From Bacillota bacterium (GTDB lineage Bacteria; Bacillota; Clostridia; Lachnospirales; Lachnospiraceae): 64,000 nt of DNA. Shown here in pieces: positions 7,807 through 16,687 of this stretch (the first letter of the stretch is position 1; each line of letters starts with the position of its first letter). The stretch is from contig JAEXOU010000022.1 in the NCBI GenBank assembly GCA_023439125.1, forward strand, positions 1 through 64,000, given 5' to 3'. Made by a program: the position numbers and the translations under genes. The notes below the pieces were generated by a model that had not been told where the DNA came from, ran no database searches, and worked only from the letters and a program-made list of their open reading frames with translations.

Positions 7807-8571
7807 CTACTCACCCATAAATATGTTCAAGTTATTTCCTAGTTTTTGTCGCATTTTTAGAAGTGCTTTCGTATGTAATTGTGAAACTCTTGATTCACTC
7901 ACTTCTAAAACTGCACTAATCTCTTTTAAAGTCAAATCCTCATAATAATATAAAACAATTACCTTTTTTTCTTTTTCTGTCAAATATTCTAGCGCTTTCA
8001 CTAGTAGTTCTCTTAATTCTTTCTTCTCAACAATTTTTTGTGGTTGAGCAAAATCTTCACTCAGAGAGCTCTCTACATGAGCCTCTCCTTGCTCCATATA
8101 CTCATCTAAGGAAACAAGATTGCTGATTTTTGTTTGATTCTGCCATGTCTCTAATTCATCAGTTGAAATCTCCAACTCATTTGCTATTTCTTCATCTGTA
8201 GCCACTCGTCCATATAAGGATTCAATTTTTTGGTATGCATTATCCAAACGTTTTTGCTTTTGACGAAGTGTTCTTGGTATCCAGTCCATTTTACGTATCT
8301 GATCTAAGATAGCACCACGAATACGTAAGGAAGCATAAGTTTCAAATTTTACTCCTTTATCATAATCAAATTTATCAATCGCATCGATTAATCCAAAGGT
8401 ACCATACCCAACCAAATCATCATACTCGACATTATAACCTAGATAAATACTCAATCTCCCTGCAACTATCTTAACAAGGCCTGCGTATTCAATTATTATT
8501 TTTTCTCGTAACTCTGGAGTACGACATTTACTGTACCCCTCCCATAATTTTTGTTTATTCTCTACGCTCAT
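7807..8571 (-). CDS. sigD: RNA polymerase sigma factor for flagellar genes (SigD/FliA)
   Basis: A 254-residue sigma-28 family factor that directs RNA polymerase to late flagellar and chemotaxis promoters. Region 2 is clear (YDDLVGYGTFGLIDAIDKFD and FETYASLRIRGAILDQIRKMDW, about 50-110) and region 4 holds LKEISAVLEVSESRVSQLH near 210-235. The spacing between regions matches FliA/SigD rather than SigF or SigB. It lies near the end of the fla/che operon as in Bacillus, so its own synthesis depends on full-length operon transcription. No anti-sigma flgM is present in the window. Confidence 0.95.
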   Translation of the reverse strand: MSVENKQKLWEGYSKCRTPELREKIIIEYAGLVKIVAGRLSIYLGYNVEYDDLVGYGTFGLIDAIDKFDYDKGVKFETYASLRIRGAILDQIRKMDWIPRTLRQKQKRLDNAYQKIESLYGRVATDEEIANELEISTDELETWQNQTKISNLVSLDEYMEQGEAHVESSLSEDFAQPQKIVEKKELRELLVKALEYLTEKEKKVIVLYYYEDLTLKEISAVLEVSESRVSQLHTKALLKMRQKLGNNLNIFMGE

Positions 8572-8615
8572 AGACCTATCTCCTGTGTTCCATAGTTAAT
8601 CACACACAATTACAC

Positions 8616-8933
8616 TTATATTTCTTCTTCATTTGTACCTGTCATGGAATCATTTTTGTCTTTATTTGCATCGTCATTTGCTTCCTTTTGTAGAATTGCA
8701 TCCTTTTCCGCCTTCATTCTTTCTCGTTCTCTTAAAACATAGGCATCATTAGCTGCATTATTTATCTTTGTAATATACTTTGACGCAATTAAACCAACGA
8801 TATAAAAAATAACAAGTGTAATTAAAACTGTAATTAGAGTATCAAGTATTTGATTTTTTTTTATAATACAAGTGATACAAGCAATTGCCCCTGCGCTTAA
8901 CGTTATAATCGCAGGAAGATTTTTTTTCTTCAT
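8616..8933 (-). CDS. Small two-helix membrane protein
   Basis: A 105-residue protein that I do not recognise at family level. Two predicted membrane helices (about 5-22 and 28-49) are followed by a charged cytoplasmic tail rich in Glu, Lys, Asp and Asn, ending NEEEI. AGAGGAT precedes the ATG chosen, which starts MKKKNLPAI; a longer frame would overlap cheD without a ribosome site. It sits between cheD and sigD inside the chemotaxis block, with 10 and 44 base gaps. A role in motility is suggested only by position. Confidence 0.65.
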   Translation of the reverse strand: MKKKNLPAIITLSAGAIACITCIIKKNQILDTLITVLITLVIFYIVGLIASKYITKINNAANDAYVLRERERMKAEKDAILQKEANDDANKDKNDSMTGTNEEEI

Positions 8934-8943
8934 TCGATATCCT

Positions 8944-9429
8944 CTATATTTTCTTAATATCTTTACCAACTGACTTAATCATCAATTCTCCTGTTTGTGG
9001 ATTAAACTCAATTGTTCTACCATAATTTAATCCAGTATCAGAAGCAATAATAGGTATATTTAAACTTATCAGTTTATTCGTAGTTGCTTCCACATTACGA
9101 TCACCAACCCGAAGCATATCATTATTACTGTTAAATGCGAACATTTGCGCTCCACCTGCGATTTTGGCAACTAACGCATCTTTAGAAGCACCAAGTGCAA
9201 CTAGTCTTCGAATTAGCTCATCGATTCCTGTGTCAGCGAACTTTGCTAAATTGTCATTATTCTTGATTTTTGTACTATCTGGCAACATAACATGAACCAT
9301 ACCAGAAATTTTTTTACGTGGATCATATAATACAACACCAACACAGGAGCCTAAACCTAACGTCGTAATTACATCTGGTGGTGTACAAACATTTAAGTCA
9401 GCCATTCCGACCTTTACAACAGTTCCCAT
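8944..9429 (-). CDS. cheD: Chemoreceptor glutamine deamidase CheD
   Basis: A 161-residue CheD. It deamidates glutamines in chemoreceptors, tuning their sensitivity, and binds CheC to stimulate phosphatase action on CheY-P. The catalytic triad known from Thermotoga CheD is preserved: T23, C29 in GLGSCVG and H46 in GMVHVMLP. It is next to cheC, its regulatory partner, with an 8-base gap. Confidence 0.95.
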   Translation of the reverse strand: MGTVVKVGMADLNVCTPPDVITTLGLGSCVGVVLYDPRKKISGMVHVMLPDSTKIKNNDNLAKFADTGIDELIRRLVALGASKDALVAKIAGGAQMFAFNSNNDMLRVGDRNVEATTNKLISLNIPIIASDTGLNYGRTIEFNPQTGELMIKSVGKDIKKI

Positions 9430-9437
9430 TGATTCAC

Positions 9438-10055
9438 CTACAGTCCTAACGATGATAAAATTGATCCGTATGACTCTAGTGTTGGAATTAAGATAAAGTA
9501 GCCATTTACTTCAGTTTCCTTTTCACCAAATTCCGTCTCAATTAATAATGCTTTATCGCTAATTTTTCCAAATTCTATTGCTGGAACACTCAATATTGCT
9601 CCTGCCATATCAATTGCTAAATATGGAACACTTGATGTTATTGTCATTCTTGTTAAGGTAGAGAGTGAAGATAAATATGCACCAGCAATAATATTTCCTA
9701 TCTCTTGTAATGCAGAACGTTCAATTTCATTAAAATCTTGTGTAGGTTCACACATACCACTCATCAGTAGATTTACAATTCGATGTGCAGATTCTGTTTC
9801 AAGCACAAACATAATCATTCCATCAATATCCCCTTCAAGAGTAAGTAAGATACCAACTACAATATTCTCAGCCCCACCAATAATTTCAGATAAATCTTTA
9901 AACTCCAACAGATCAATCTTTGGTACTTTCATATCAACCTTTGTATTTAGCATCTTTGATAATGCTGTTGTAGCATTACCAGCGCCTATGTTACCGATTT
10001 CTCTTAATACATCAAATTGCACATTATCGATCTTATCAATTTTAACTTCAGTCAT
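9438..10055 (-). CDS. cheC: CheY-P phosphatase CheC
   Basis: A 205-residue CheC that removes phosphate from CheY-P and partners with CheD. Two copies of the CXY motif are present: LREIGNIGAGNATTALS near residue 20 and LQEIGNIIAGAYLSSLS near residue 120, each with the Glu-x-x-Asn pair needed for phosphatase action. Having two sites is typical of CheC rather than CheX. GGGGGG precedes the start. FliY upstream carries the same fold, so the cell has two predicted CheY-P phosphatases. Confidence 0.95.
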   Translation of the reverse strand: MTEVKIDKIDNVQFDVLREIGNIGAGNATTALSKMLNTKVDMKVPKIDLLEFKDLSEIIGGAENIVVGILLTLEGDIDGMIMFVLETESAHRIVNLLMSGMCEPTQDFNEIERSALQEIGNIIAGAYLSSLSTLTRMTITSSVPYLAIDMAGAILSVPAIEFGKISDKALLIETEFGEKETEVNGYFILIPTLESYGSILSSLGL

Positions 10056-10102
10056 TGTAACCCCCCTATCACGTCTATCCTTGAATCTGATAAACGAGCA
10101 AT

Positions 10103-10136
10103 AGTGCTGCTAGATAGTTTCCTACCTAGCAACACT
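10103..10136 (-). other. Hairpin in the cheW-cheC gap
   Basis: AGTGCTGCTAG pairs with CTAGCAACACT with one mismatch or bulge. No T-run follows on the minus strand, so it is more likely an mRNA processing or stability element than a terminator. Confidence 0.45.
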
Positions 10137-10140
10137 CATT

Positions 10141-10602
10141 TTATTTAGTTTCTACTTCTTTTTCTATAATTACAGCTTGAAGATTAAGAAGCGAAATTAA
10201 GTTTTCTCCATTCTTACCAACACCAGCTAAGAATGCTGCTTTATCATCATTGGAGGTAACTGCGACTTTATCAATATGATCTGCTTCAATCGTTACAACC
10301 TCACGTACCTCATCCACAATAATACCAACTGCAGCTTGTGGCTCTATCTTAATAATTAAGATTCGGGATGCATTTGTTATCTGATCATCCTCTAAACCAA
10401 ACTTAAGTCGTAAGCTCATTACTGGAATAATCTCACCACGAATATTAATTACTCCTTTAAAAAAGTTTTGAGCTTTTGGAACTCTAGTAATTCTCTGCAT
10501 TCTTACGATATTATCAATGTACTGTATATCAATTCCAAACTGTTCATTACCTAACGTAATAACGATATACTGTCTAGCTTCATTAACTACATTCGTATCC
10601 AT
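10141..10602 (-). CDS. cheW: Chemotaxis coupling protein CheW
   Basis: A 153-residue CheW that links chemoreceptors to the kinase CheA in the polar signalling arrays. The single CheW domain fills the protein, with the characteristic FGIDIQYIDNIVRM opening and the GVINIRGEIIPVMSLR core near residue 50. AGGAGGGG precedes the start. It follows cheA by 13 bases, and the hairpin in the 85-base gap downstream may set its mRNA level apart from cheC. Confidence 0.96.
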   Translation of the reverse strand: MDTNVVNEARQYIVITLGNEQFGIDIQYIDNIVRMQRITRVPKAQNFFKGVINIRGEIIPVMSLRLKFGLEDDQITNASRILIIKIEPQAAVGIIVDEVREVVTIEADHIDKVAVTSNDDKAAFLAGVGKNGENLISLLNLQAVIIEKEVETK

Positions 10603-10615
10603 AATTAAGCCCCTC

Positions 10616-12697
10616 CTATACTAATGAATTAACATCAAGAATTAATGCAATTTCACCATCACCTAAGATAGTAGCGCCACTAATCATCTTGCTGTTATTG
10701 ATGTATTTACCGATTGACTTAATTACAATTTCTAACTGTCCAATTAAGTTGTCTACCACAATTCCTGCTAACTTATCACCCTTCTTAACAATGACAACTG
10801 TAAGCTCTTCTGGATTTTCTAAAGCATCAGGGACATCAAGAACACGGTTCAAACGTATCAATGGAATTACATTGCCACGAAGATGAATTACTTCCTTGGA
10901 TTGTACAAATTTAATCTCTTCCTTAGCAACACTTTCGATTATTTCTATACTTCCAAGAGGTATTGCATACTGTTCATGTCCTAACTCAACCATTAATGCC
11001 TGGATAATTGCTAATGTCAATGGTAAGCGAATAATAAAATTACTGCCCTCACCAAGGGTTGTCTTCGTTTCAATACTACCACCAAGTGCTTCAATTTTAG
11101 TCTTTACTACGTCAAGACCAACGCCTCGACCAGAAACATCTGATATTTTATCAGTCGTTGAGAAACTTGGTCGGAACAATAAATCAATGACTTCTTTATC
11201 TGACATAGCCTCTGCTTGTTCTTCCGTGATCGTTCCTTTGCTAATTGCTTTGCTCTTAACCTTTTCGATGTTAATTCCGCCACCATCATCACGAACTTCA
11301 ATGACGACGTTATTCCCCTCTTGATAAGCATCTAAGAAAATTGACCCACATTCTGGTTTACCAAGACGAATACGTTCTTCGTTACTCTCTAAGCCATGAT
11401 CCGCTGCATTACGAAGTAAGTGCATTAATGGATCTCCAATCTCATCGATAACCGTACGGTCTAATTCTGTATCCTCACCAGTCATATATAATTCCATTTT
11501 CTTATTGAGCTTTTTACTAAGATCACGGATCATTCTTGGGAATCGATTTACAACGCTCTCGATTGGTACCATTCGAACTTTCATAACGGATTGATGAAGA
11601 TTTGTAGTGATTCTTTCGAGGTACTCAATCTGCTCATTAAAGCCTGTACCCTTTTCTATTTTGGTTTCCATATTATTCATTGAAACCAACCCATTTTTAG
11701 CTATAATAAGCTCACTTACTAAGTTCATCAAATCATCTAATTTTTCAATATCCACACGAACCGATCGATTAACTACTGGTTTTTGTGCTTCTTTCTTTGC
11801 AGCAGTAGCTGCTGCAACTGCTGCTGTACTCCTTGCAGTAGTTGTAGATACTTTTTGTGTGCTCTCAGTAGGAACCTTTACCGTAACTGTTTCTTCTACA
11901 TGCTCTTGCTTTGCTGGTAACTCCACTTCACAGATTGCAACATCTTTAATTTCCGAGACACTTAATATAACATTCTTAATCTTTTCCATTGGCTCTTTCG
12001 TTACTATGACAAGAGAAAAATCTAAATCAAACTTCTCATCCTCAATGTCTTGAACCTCAGGATGACTTTTAATCACATCACCATGTTCTTCTAAGTTTTT
12101 AAATATAAGAAACGCTCTTGCAGCTTTTAAAATACAAGTTTCTTGAACAAATACTGTAATACTAAATGCATTGCCACCATCTTGACGTATCTTTTCAACT
12201 GCACGTACCTCATGTTCAGCAAGCTGAAGTTTTCTAACTTCTACTTTGGTCTGTGTAGCAGTAGCGGCTTGTACTGGAGCTTTCTCTTTTTCCACTTGTT
12301 CTGCTGTTCCCAAGCCTTCTTTCAAAATTCGATTTAAGTTATTAATAATATGATCATTATCTTCTGTACCTTCGTCAGAAGTATTGATGATGCAGTCTAA
12401 GTAGTTTTCTAATGCATCTAATCCTTTAAATAAAACGTCAACCAATTCCGCCTTAACTTTCATCTTACCAGCACGAATTTCAGAAAATACATTTTCCATA
12501 TCATGAGTTAATCGTTGCATTCTCTTATAACCCATTGTTCCTGCCATACCTTTTAAAGAATGAGCAGCACGGAAAATCTCATTAATTGTATCTTCATTTT
12601 CTGGTTCTTTTTCCAATACTAATAACTGTTCATTAAGACTTTGAAGATGTTCCTTTGATTCATCAATAAAGATTTCAAGATATTGACTAACATCCAT
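10616..12697 (-). CDS. cheA: Chemotaxis histidine kinase CheA
   Basis: A 693-residue kinase that autophosphorylates and passes phosphate to CheY and CheB. Domains in order: Hpt (1-105) with phospho-acceptor H46 in AAHSLKGMAG; a CheY-binding P2-like region (about 165-265); an Ala/Thr/Lys linker (about 270-305); dimerisation helices (about 310-370); HATPase (about 375-550) with HLLRNAADHGLE, DDGGGI and GRGVGLDVV boxes; and a C-terminal CheW-like regulatory domain. All motifs look intact. Four bases separate it from cheB, so translation is likely coupled. Confidence 0.97.
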   Translation of the reverse strand: MDVSQYLEIFIDESKEHLQSLNEQLLVLEKEPENEDTINEIFRAAHSLKGMAGTMGYKRMQRLTHDMENVFSEIRAGKMKVKAELVDVLFKGLDALENYLDCIINTSDEGTEDNDHIINNLNRILKEGLGTAEQVEKEKAPVQAATATQTKVEVRKLQLAEHEVRAVEKIRQDGGNAFSITVFVQETCILKAARAFLIFKNLEEHGDVIKSHPEVQDIEDEKFDLDFSLVIVTKEPMEKIKNVILSVSEIKDVAICEVELPAKQEHVEETVTVKVPTESTQKVSTTTARSTAAVAAATAAKKEAQKPVVNRSVRVDIEKLDDLMNLVSELIIAKNGLVSMNNMETKIEKGTGFNEQIEYLERITTNLHQSVMKVRMVPIESVVNRFPRMIRDLSKKLNKKMELYMTGEDTELDRTVIDEIGDPLMHLLRNAADHGLESNEERIRLGKPECGSIFLDAYQEGNNVVIEVRDDGGGINIEKVKSKAISKGTITEEQAEAMSDKEVIDLLFRPSFSTTDKISDVSGRGVGLDVVKTKIEALGGSIETKTTLGEGSNFIIRLPLTLAIIQALMVELGHEQYAIPLGSIEIIESVAKEEIKFVQSKEVIHLRGNVIPLIRLNRVLDVPDALENPEELTVVIVKKGDKLAGIVVDNLIGQLEIVIKSIGKYINNSKMISGATILGDGEIALILDVNSLV

Positions 12698-12700
12698 CGC

Positions 12701-13822
12701 TTAGCACCCCACATTCTTTGTAATAGCCTCAGCAACACATTCCAAAGAAACCACTTCATCAACAAGTCCTGATTCAAAGATTACTTTGGGCATGCCATAA
12801 ACTGTACAAGTCGCTGCATCCTGTGCTACTACATAAATATTATTTTTTTCATTTAGTTGCTTAATTCCTAAAGTTCCATCCCCACCCATACCAGTTAGTA
12901 TAACGCAGGTAATATCATCAAAATCTGTATCCACTAGTGATTCATATAAAATATCCGCACAAGGTTTAAGTCCATTTCTTGCGGATTCCTCTGTTACTGA
13001 CAGCACATATCCGTCCATTCCCTTAAGTACTCTAAGCTGACATCCACCCTTCGCTATGTATACATAACCTTTGCGAAGGACATCTCCTGTTTCTGCCTCC
13101 TTCACCGTAAGTTCACTCATCTCATTTAATCTTTGCGCTAATGAATTAGTGAAACCTTCCGGCATATGTTGAACTACAATCATTGGTGCATCAAGGCTTT
13201 TAGGAAGTTTGGGAATCACTTGATGTAATGCCCTAGGTCCACCAGTAGAACATGCTAAAGCTACTAATTTCTTTGCTCTTTTATCAACGACCATATGTGG
13301 ACGTTTTACAACTTTACTAATGATTCGACTAATCGCAGGCTTTTCAATTTTTTCTTCTGGCTTTTCGATTTTCTCTTCCGGTTTTACTAATTTTGCTTTT
13401 TCAACGCTTGTACTTTCTAAAGAAAGTGCAAGCTCTAATGCAGCGATAATTTTATTTCTAAAAATATCATCCTTTGCTTCCATTAGGCTTTCTGGTTTCG
13501 TAACAAAATCAAAAGCACCAAGTTCAAGACATCGAATTGTTTCTTTCGCACCTTCTTTTGCTAACGTACTTACAATGATAATTTTTAGTCTCAGCTTTAG
13601 TTTATTAAGCTGTTCCAAAAGTTGAATTCCGTTCATCCTTGGCATATTAATATCCAGGAGAATCGCATCATACTTTTTTGGATTCACTGTAATCATATCA
13701 AAAGCTTCTAAACCATTATGTGCTATGTCTGCGATATTGAATCTATTGTCATTATTAATTATATCAGAGATAAGCCTTCTCATGAGTGCAGAGTCATCAA
13801 TTATCAAAATATTTTTCTTCAT
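12701..13822 (-). CDS. cheB: Chemoreceptor methylesterase/deamidase CheB
   Basis: A 373-residue CheB. The receiver domain (1-125) has the acid pair DD at 9-10 and phospho-acceptor D57 (LLDINMP). The C-terminal methylesterase removes methyl groups from receptors; its catalytic residues are visible in ACSTGGPRAL, VQHMPEGF and GMGGDG. The linker carries two copies of PEEKIEK, a short DNA-level repeat that may vary in length. AGGAG lies upstream of the start. No cheR, the opposing methyltransferase, is in this window. Confidence 0.96.
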   Translation of the reverse strand: MKKNILIIDDSALMRRLISDIINNDNRFNIADIAHNGLEAFDMITVNPKKYDAILLDINMPRMNGIQLLEQLNKLKLRLKIIIVSTLAKEGAKETIRCLELGAFDFVTKPESLMEAKDDIFRNKIIAALELALSLESTSVEKAKLVKPEEKIEKPEEKIEKPAISRIISKVVKRPHMVVDKRAKKLVALACSTGGPRALHQVIPKLPKSLDAPMIVVQHMPEGFTNSLAQRLNEMSELTVKEAETGDVLRKGYVYIAKGGCQLRVLKGMDGYVLSVTEESARNGLKPCADILYESLVDTDFDDITCVILTGMGGDGTLGIKQLNEKNNIYVVAQDAATCTVYGMPKVIFESGLVDEVVSLECVAEAITKNVGC

Positions 13823-13855
13823 TTCAGCTCCTATCCCTAAACATTGATCTTTTGT

Positions 13856-14572
13856 TTAGCCATTTACCTTTCTTCTACGTCTTCGTTCCTCATCGAATAT
13901 GAACTTGACAATATTTTCTCGTTCTTCTTCCTTAATATCGAGAAATTCAACCCTATTTTCATACGTCTTCTGATGATTTGCTACTTCACAGGAGTAGACG
14001 ATTTTCCCCAAAAGTTGAAAAAGTGTAAGCCCTTTTGACAGTTCCAATGTGAACTTAATAATTACTCTACTGTCTATCGGTATCAGCTCTTGAGCATTGA
14101 ATTTACAGCCGCCACCACTAATATCAATCATAATTGCTTCCTTATAGTTAGCATTGCCAAACACATTGTCTTCTAATTTTATTTTATCAATGTAATCTTC
14201 TTGTGATATTGTATAGTAACTTATCTGTTTAATGCAATCTAATCGATAGTATTGTCTTCGTTGGAATTTTTCTAAGTCCGATATCATGCGAACAACAACC
14301 ATATAAATACTGCCTATTCGATAGCGATCTTCAACAACAGAATAACACTGATAAAGTCCCAGTTTTGTAAAAAAGCACAAACGATACTTATCGCCTATGT
14401 CCAAAGGTATAATTCGACTATTTTCAATTGGCATAGCAATCACTGCTTTGTCATTATCCTTAAAGTCCAATACCTGACTTAAGTATCGCCTAGATCTAGT
14501 TGATGTCATATCTTGGCTACTATTTTTATATAGTTCTATCCTATCTCCAACGGATATAATCTCTTGTAGCAT
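13856..14572 (-). CDS. PilZ-domain c-di-GMP receptor (YcgR-like)
   Basis: A 238-residue protein with an N-terminal YcgR-like domain (1-100) and a C-terminal PilZ domain. The c-di-GMP binding signature is present: RQYYR at 106-110 and DISGGG at 150-155. In Bacillus YpfA (DgrA) and in E. coli YcgR this architecture slows the flagellar motor when c-di-GMP is high. Here the gene sits inside the fla/che operon between flhG and cheB, with an 18-base gap to flhG, so motor control is a strong inference. A basic C-terminal end (RRRRRK) follows the domain. Confidence 0.85.
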   Translation of the reverse strand: MLQEIISVGDRIELYKNSSQDMTSTRSRRYLSQVLDFKDNDKAVIAMPIENSRIIPLDIGDKYRLCFFTKLGLYQCYSVVEDRYRIGSIYMVVVRMISDLEKFQRRQYYRLDCIKQISYYTISQEDYIDKIKLEDNVFGNANYKEAIMIDISGGGCKFNAQELIPIDSRVIIKFTLELSKGLTLFQLLGKIVYSCEVANHQKTYENRVEFLDIKEEERENIVKFIFDEERRRRRKVNG

Positions 14573-14590
14573 GCTGTTCTCCCATATTTA

Positions 14591-15481
14591 CTATTTTTTA
14601 TGATTCATAATATTACCACGTAATAAGTTTGTAAATAGCTTTGCAATTCCTCGCCTTTCTTTCGGAATATCTGTTTCTAGGTCACACAACTTCCAAGCTA
14701 ACTCTTCCAAAGCCTTTGCAGCTGGTGAATTAGGGTATGCCAAAGAAACTGGTTTTTGTAACATAATTGCTTGGGACATCAACTTATCTTGTGGAATACC
14801 TCCGATATATTCAAAATCAATGTTTAAGAATTTATTAACTACAGTATTTAGTTTCTCGTACATCTCAATACCCTCTTTGGAATTTGAGATACAATTACTA
14901 ATCATATGGATTTTTGTTGAGGAATTCATAAATTCATCTTTACGCTTTAAAGATTTTAATAAAGCATATGCATCTGTAATTGAAGTCGGTTCCGGAGTTG
15001 CTACTAGTAAGACCTCAGAACTTGCAAGTACGAATTCCAGCACAGAATCTGAAATACCAGCACCAGTGTCAACAATGATTACATCAGCCATCTCATCTAA
15101 TTGAACTAGCTTTCTTATTAAATATATAATCTGATCCCTAGTCAATTTCGTAAGTTCTTGAATTCCAGAGCCACCGGATACAAAACCTATATTCTCTGGT
15201 CCTTCGGTAACGATATCATAAAGCTCTTTTCCTCGAAACATCAAATCTGCTAAGTTATATTTCGGACGTATTCCAAGCATAACTTCTACATTAGCTAAGC
15301 CAAAATCTGCATCAAAAACGATTACACGTTTCCCAAGCTTACTTAATTGAATCGCAAGATTTACAGAAGTACTAGATTTCCCGACTCCCCCTTTACCACT
15401 TGTTACTGTGATAACTCGAGCGTTTTGTCTCGGCACTTCTTGTTGCTTAACTATTTTTCTTAATTGTTCTGCCTGATCCAT
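14591..15481 (-). CDS. flhG: Flagellar number regulator FlhG (YlxH), MinD-type ATPase
   Basis: A 296-residue ParA/MinD-family ATPase that works with FlhF to set flagellar number and position. The deviant Walker A TSGKGGVGKSS spans residues 28-37, followed by DADFGLANVEVMLG and VIIVDTGAG. The N-terminal DQAEQLR segment resembles the FlhF-activating motif. A C-terminal basic helix is consistent with a membrane-targeting sequence. It follows flhF directly, with the start one base after the flhF stop. Confidence 0.95.
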   Translation of the reverse strand: MDQAEQLRKIVKQQEVPRQNARVITVTSGKGGVGKSSTSVNLAIQLSKLGKRVIVFDADFGLANVEVMLGIRPKYNLADLMFRGKELYDIVTEGPENIGFVSGGSGIQELTKLTRDQIIYLIRKLVQLDEMADVIIVDTGAGISDSVLEFVLASSEVLLVATPEPTSITDAYALLKSLKRKDEFMNSSTKIHMISNCISNSKEGIEMYEKLNTVVNKFLNIDFEYIGGIPQDKLMSQAIMLQKPVSLAYPNSPAAKALEELAWKLCDLETDIPKERRGIAKLFTNLLRGNIMNHKK

Positions 15482-16687
15482 CTACTCGTTGCCTCCTAAT
15501 AACTTTCTTGCAATATTTTGAGTATTTACCGTTGATATATCGTTTGGTACATTTTGTCCAAATGTTGCATAAGACAAATTTGCATTAGTAAGCATTCGTA
15601 TGTTATAAATATTTCCAATTGCATTGGTTTCATCAAGCTTCGTGAATAATATACTATAATTGGTAAAATCAGAATAAGACTGTGTTATGCGAATAAGATC
15701 ATTATATTTTGTTGTTGCACTTAAGACCAAATATATCTCTCGTTCCGCTTCTGGTATACTATTGATCAGTTTTTCTAGGTCATCTCTTTGCTCCCGATTT
15801 TTATGGGATCGCCCCGCAGTATCTACAAGTACGACATCAAAATTCTGAAAATCTTCTCTTGCTTCTGCCAATTCAGATTCCGTATAAATAACTCGCATTG
15901 GAATATCTAATATATTTGCATAAGTACGAAGCTGTTCAACAGCGGCAATTCGATAAGTATCTGAAGTTAATAATGCGACTTTTCCTTTTTTCCCAACAAT
16001 TAAACTAGATGCCAGTTTCGCAATTGTTGTTGTTTTACCGACACCGGTTGGGCCGATAAAGAATACAAATTTCGTCGTTCCTTCACATACTTGAAGCTCT
16101 TTTGGTTGACCTAATTTCAATATAATCTTTTGATAAAAGCTAGCCAAAATCATATCAATGGAAGAATCCTTCTTAAGAGTTGGTTCTATTTCAGCTATCA
16201 CTTGATTTGCATACTTTTCATCAACTTCATTTGCAATCAACTGATTATATATTAATCGAACACAAGAAATATTTTTATCCTCTGCTTTCTCAGCCTTATC
16301 TTTTTTTTCTTCCATCTCTTTCTCATCAGGTTTTAAATGAATCAATTGATTTTCCAATAAAGCTTGTAGATTATTTAGCTTTTCCTCAATCGCTCGAGAA
16401 TCTGTCACCTCCGCTTTTTTCGCTAATTGTTCCCGATTTTCTAATTCTTTTAAAAATACACTACTGTTATCATTTAAGCTAGAATCCTTACGTAATGGTT
16501 TTTCTCCATACGTCTGGAGTTCATCAATAGCAGCAGTTACTTCGACTGTTGATTTACGAAACAAGCGAAAGATACCTTGGGGAGATACTTTTTTAATATT
16601 CATCACAATGGCATCTTTTCCAAGCTCATCTTTCGCAAGCATAATTGCTTCTGTTTCCGAGTTTGCCTTAAATTTCTTTATTATCAT
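15482..16687 (-). CDS. flhF: Flagellar SRP-like GTPase FlhF
   Basis: A 401-residue SRP-family GTPase that recruits the first flagellar parts to the membrane. The N-terminal basic region is followed by a charged helical stretch (about 85-140), then the NG domain with G1 at 212-220 (GPTGVGKTT) and DTAGRSHKN further on. Its ATG overlaps the flhA stop by one base (TAATG), a sign of translational coupling. Confidence 0.96.
   Translation of the reverse strand: MIIKKFKANSETEAIMLAKDELGKDAIVMNIKKVSPQGIFRLFRKSTVEVTAAIDELQTYGEKPLRKDSSLNDNSSVFLKELENREQLAKKAEVTDSRAIEEKLNNLQALLENQLIHLKPDEKEMEEKKDKAEKAEDKNISCVRLIYNQLIANEVDEKYANQVIAEIEPTLKKDSSIDMILASFYQKIILKLGQPKELQVCEGTTKFVFFIGPTGVGKTTTIAKLASSLIVGKKGKVALLTSDTYRIAAVEQLRTYANILDIPMRVIYTESELAEAREDFQNFDVVLVDTAGRSHKNREQRDDLEKLINSIPEAEREIYLVLSATTKYNDLIRITQSYSDFTNYSILFTKLDETNAIGNIYNIRMLTNANLSYATFGQNVPNDISTVNTQNIARKLLGGNE

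Noticed and set aside
10896..11324. Long open frame on the plus strand opposite cheA
   Set aside because: It lies wholly antisense to a clear gene, has no ribosome site and no recognisable protein features.
11607..12053. Plus-strand open frame opposite cheA
   Set aside because: Antisense shadow; its Ala/Val/Thr runs mirror the cheA linker codons.
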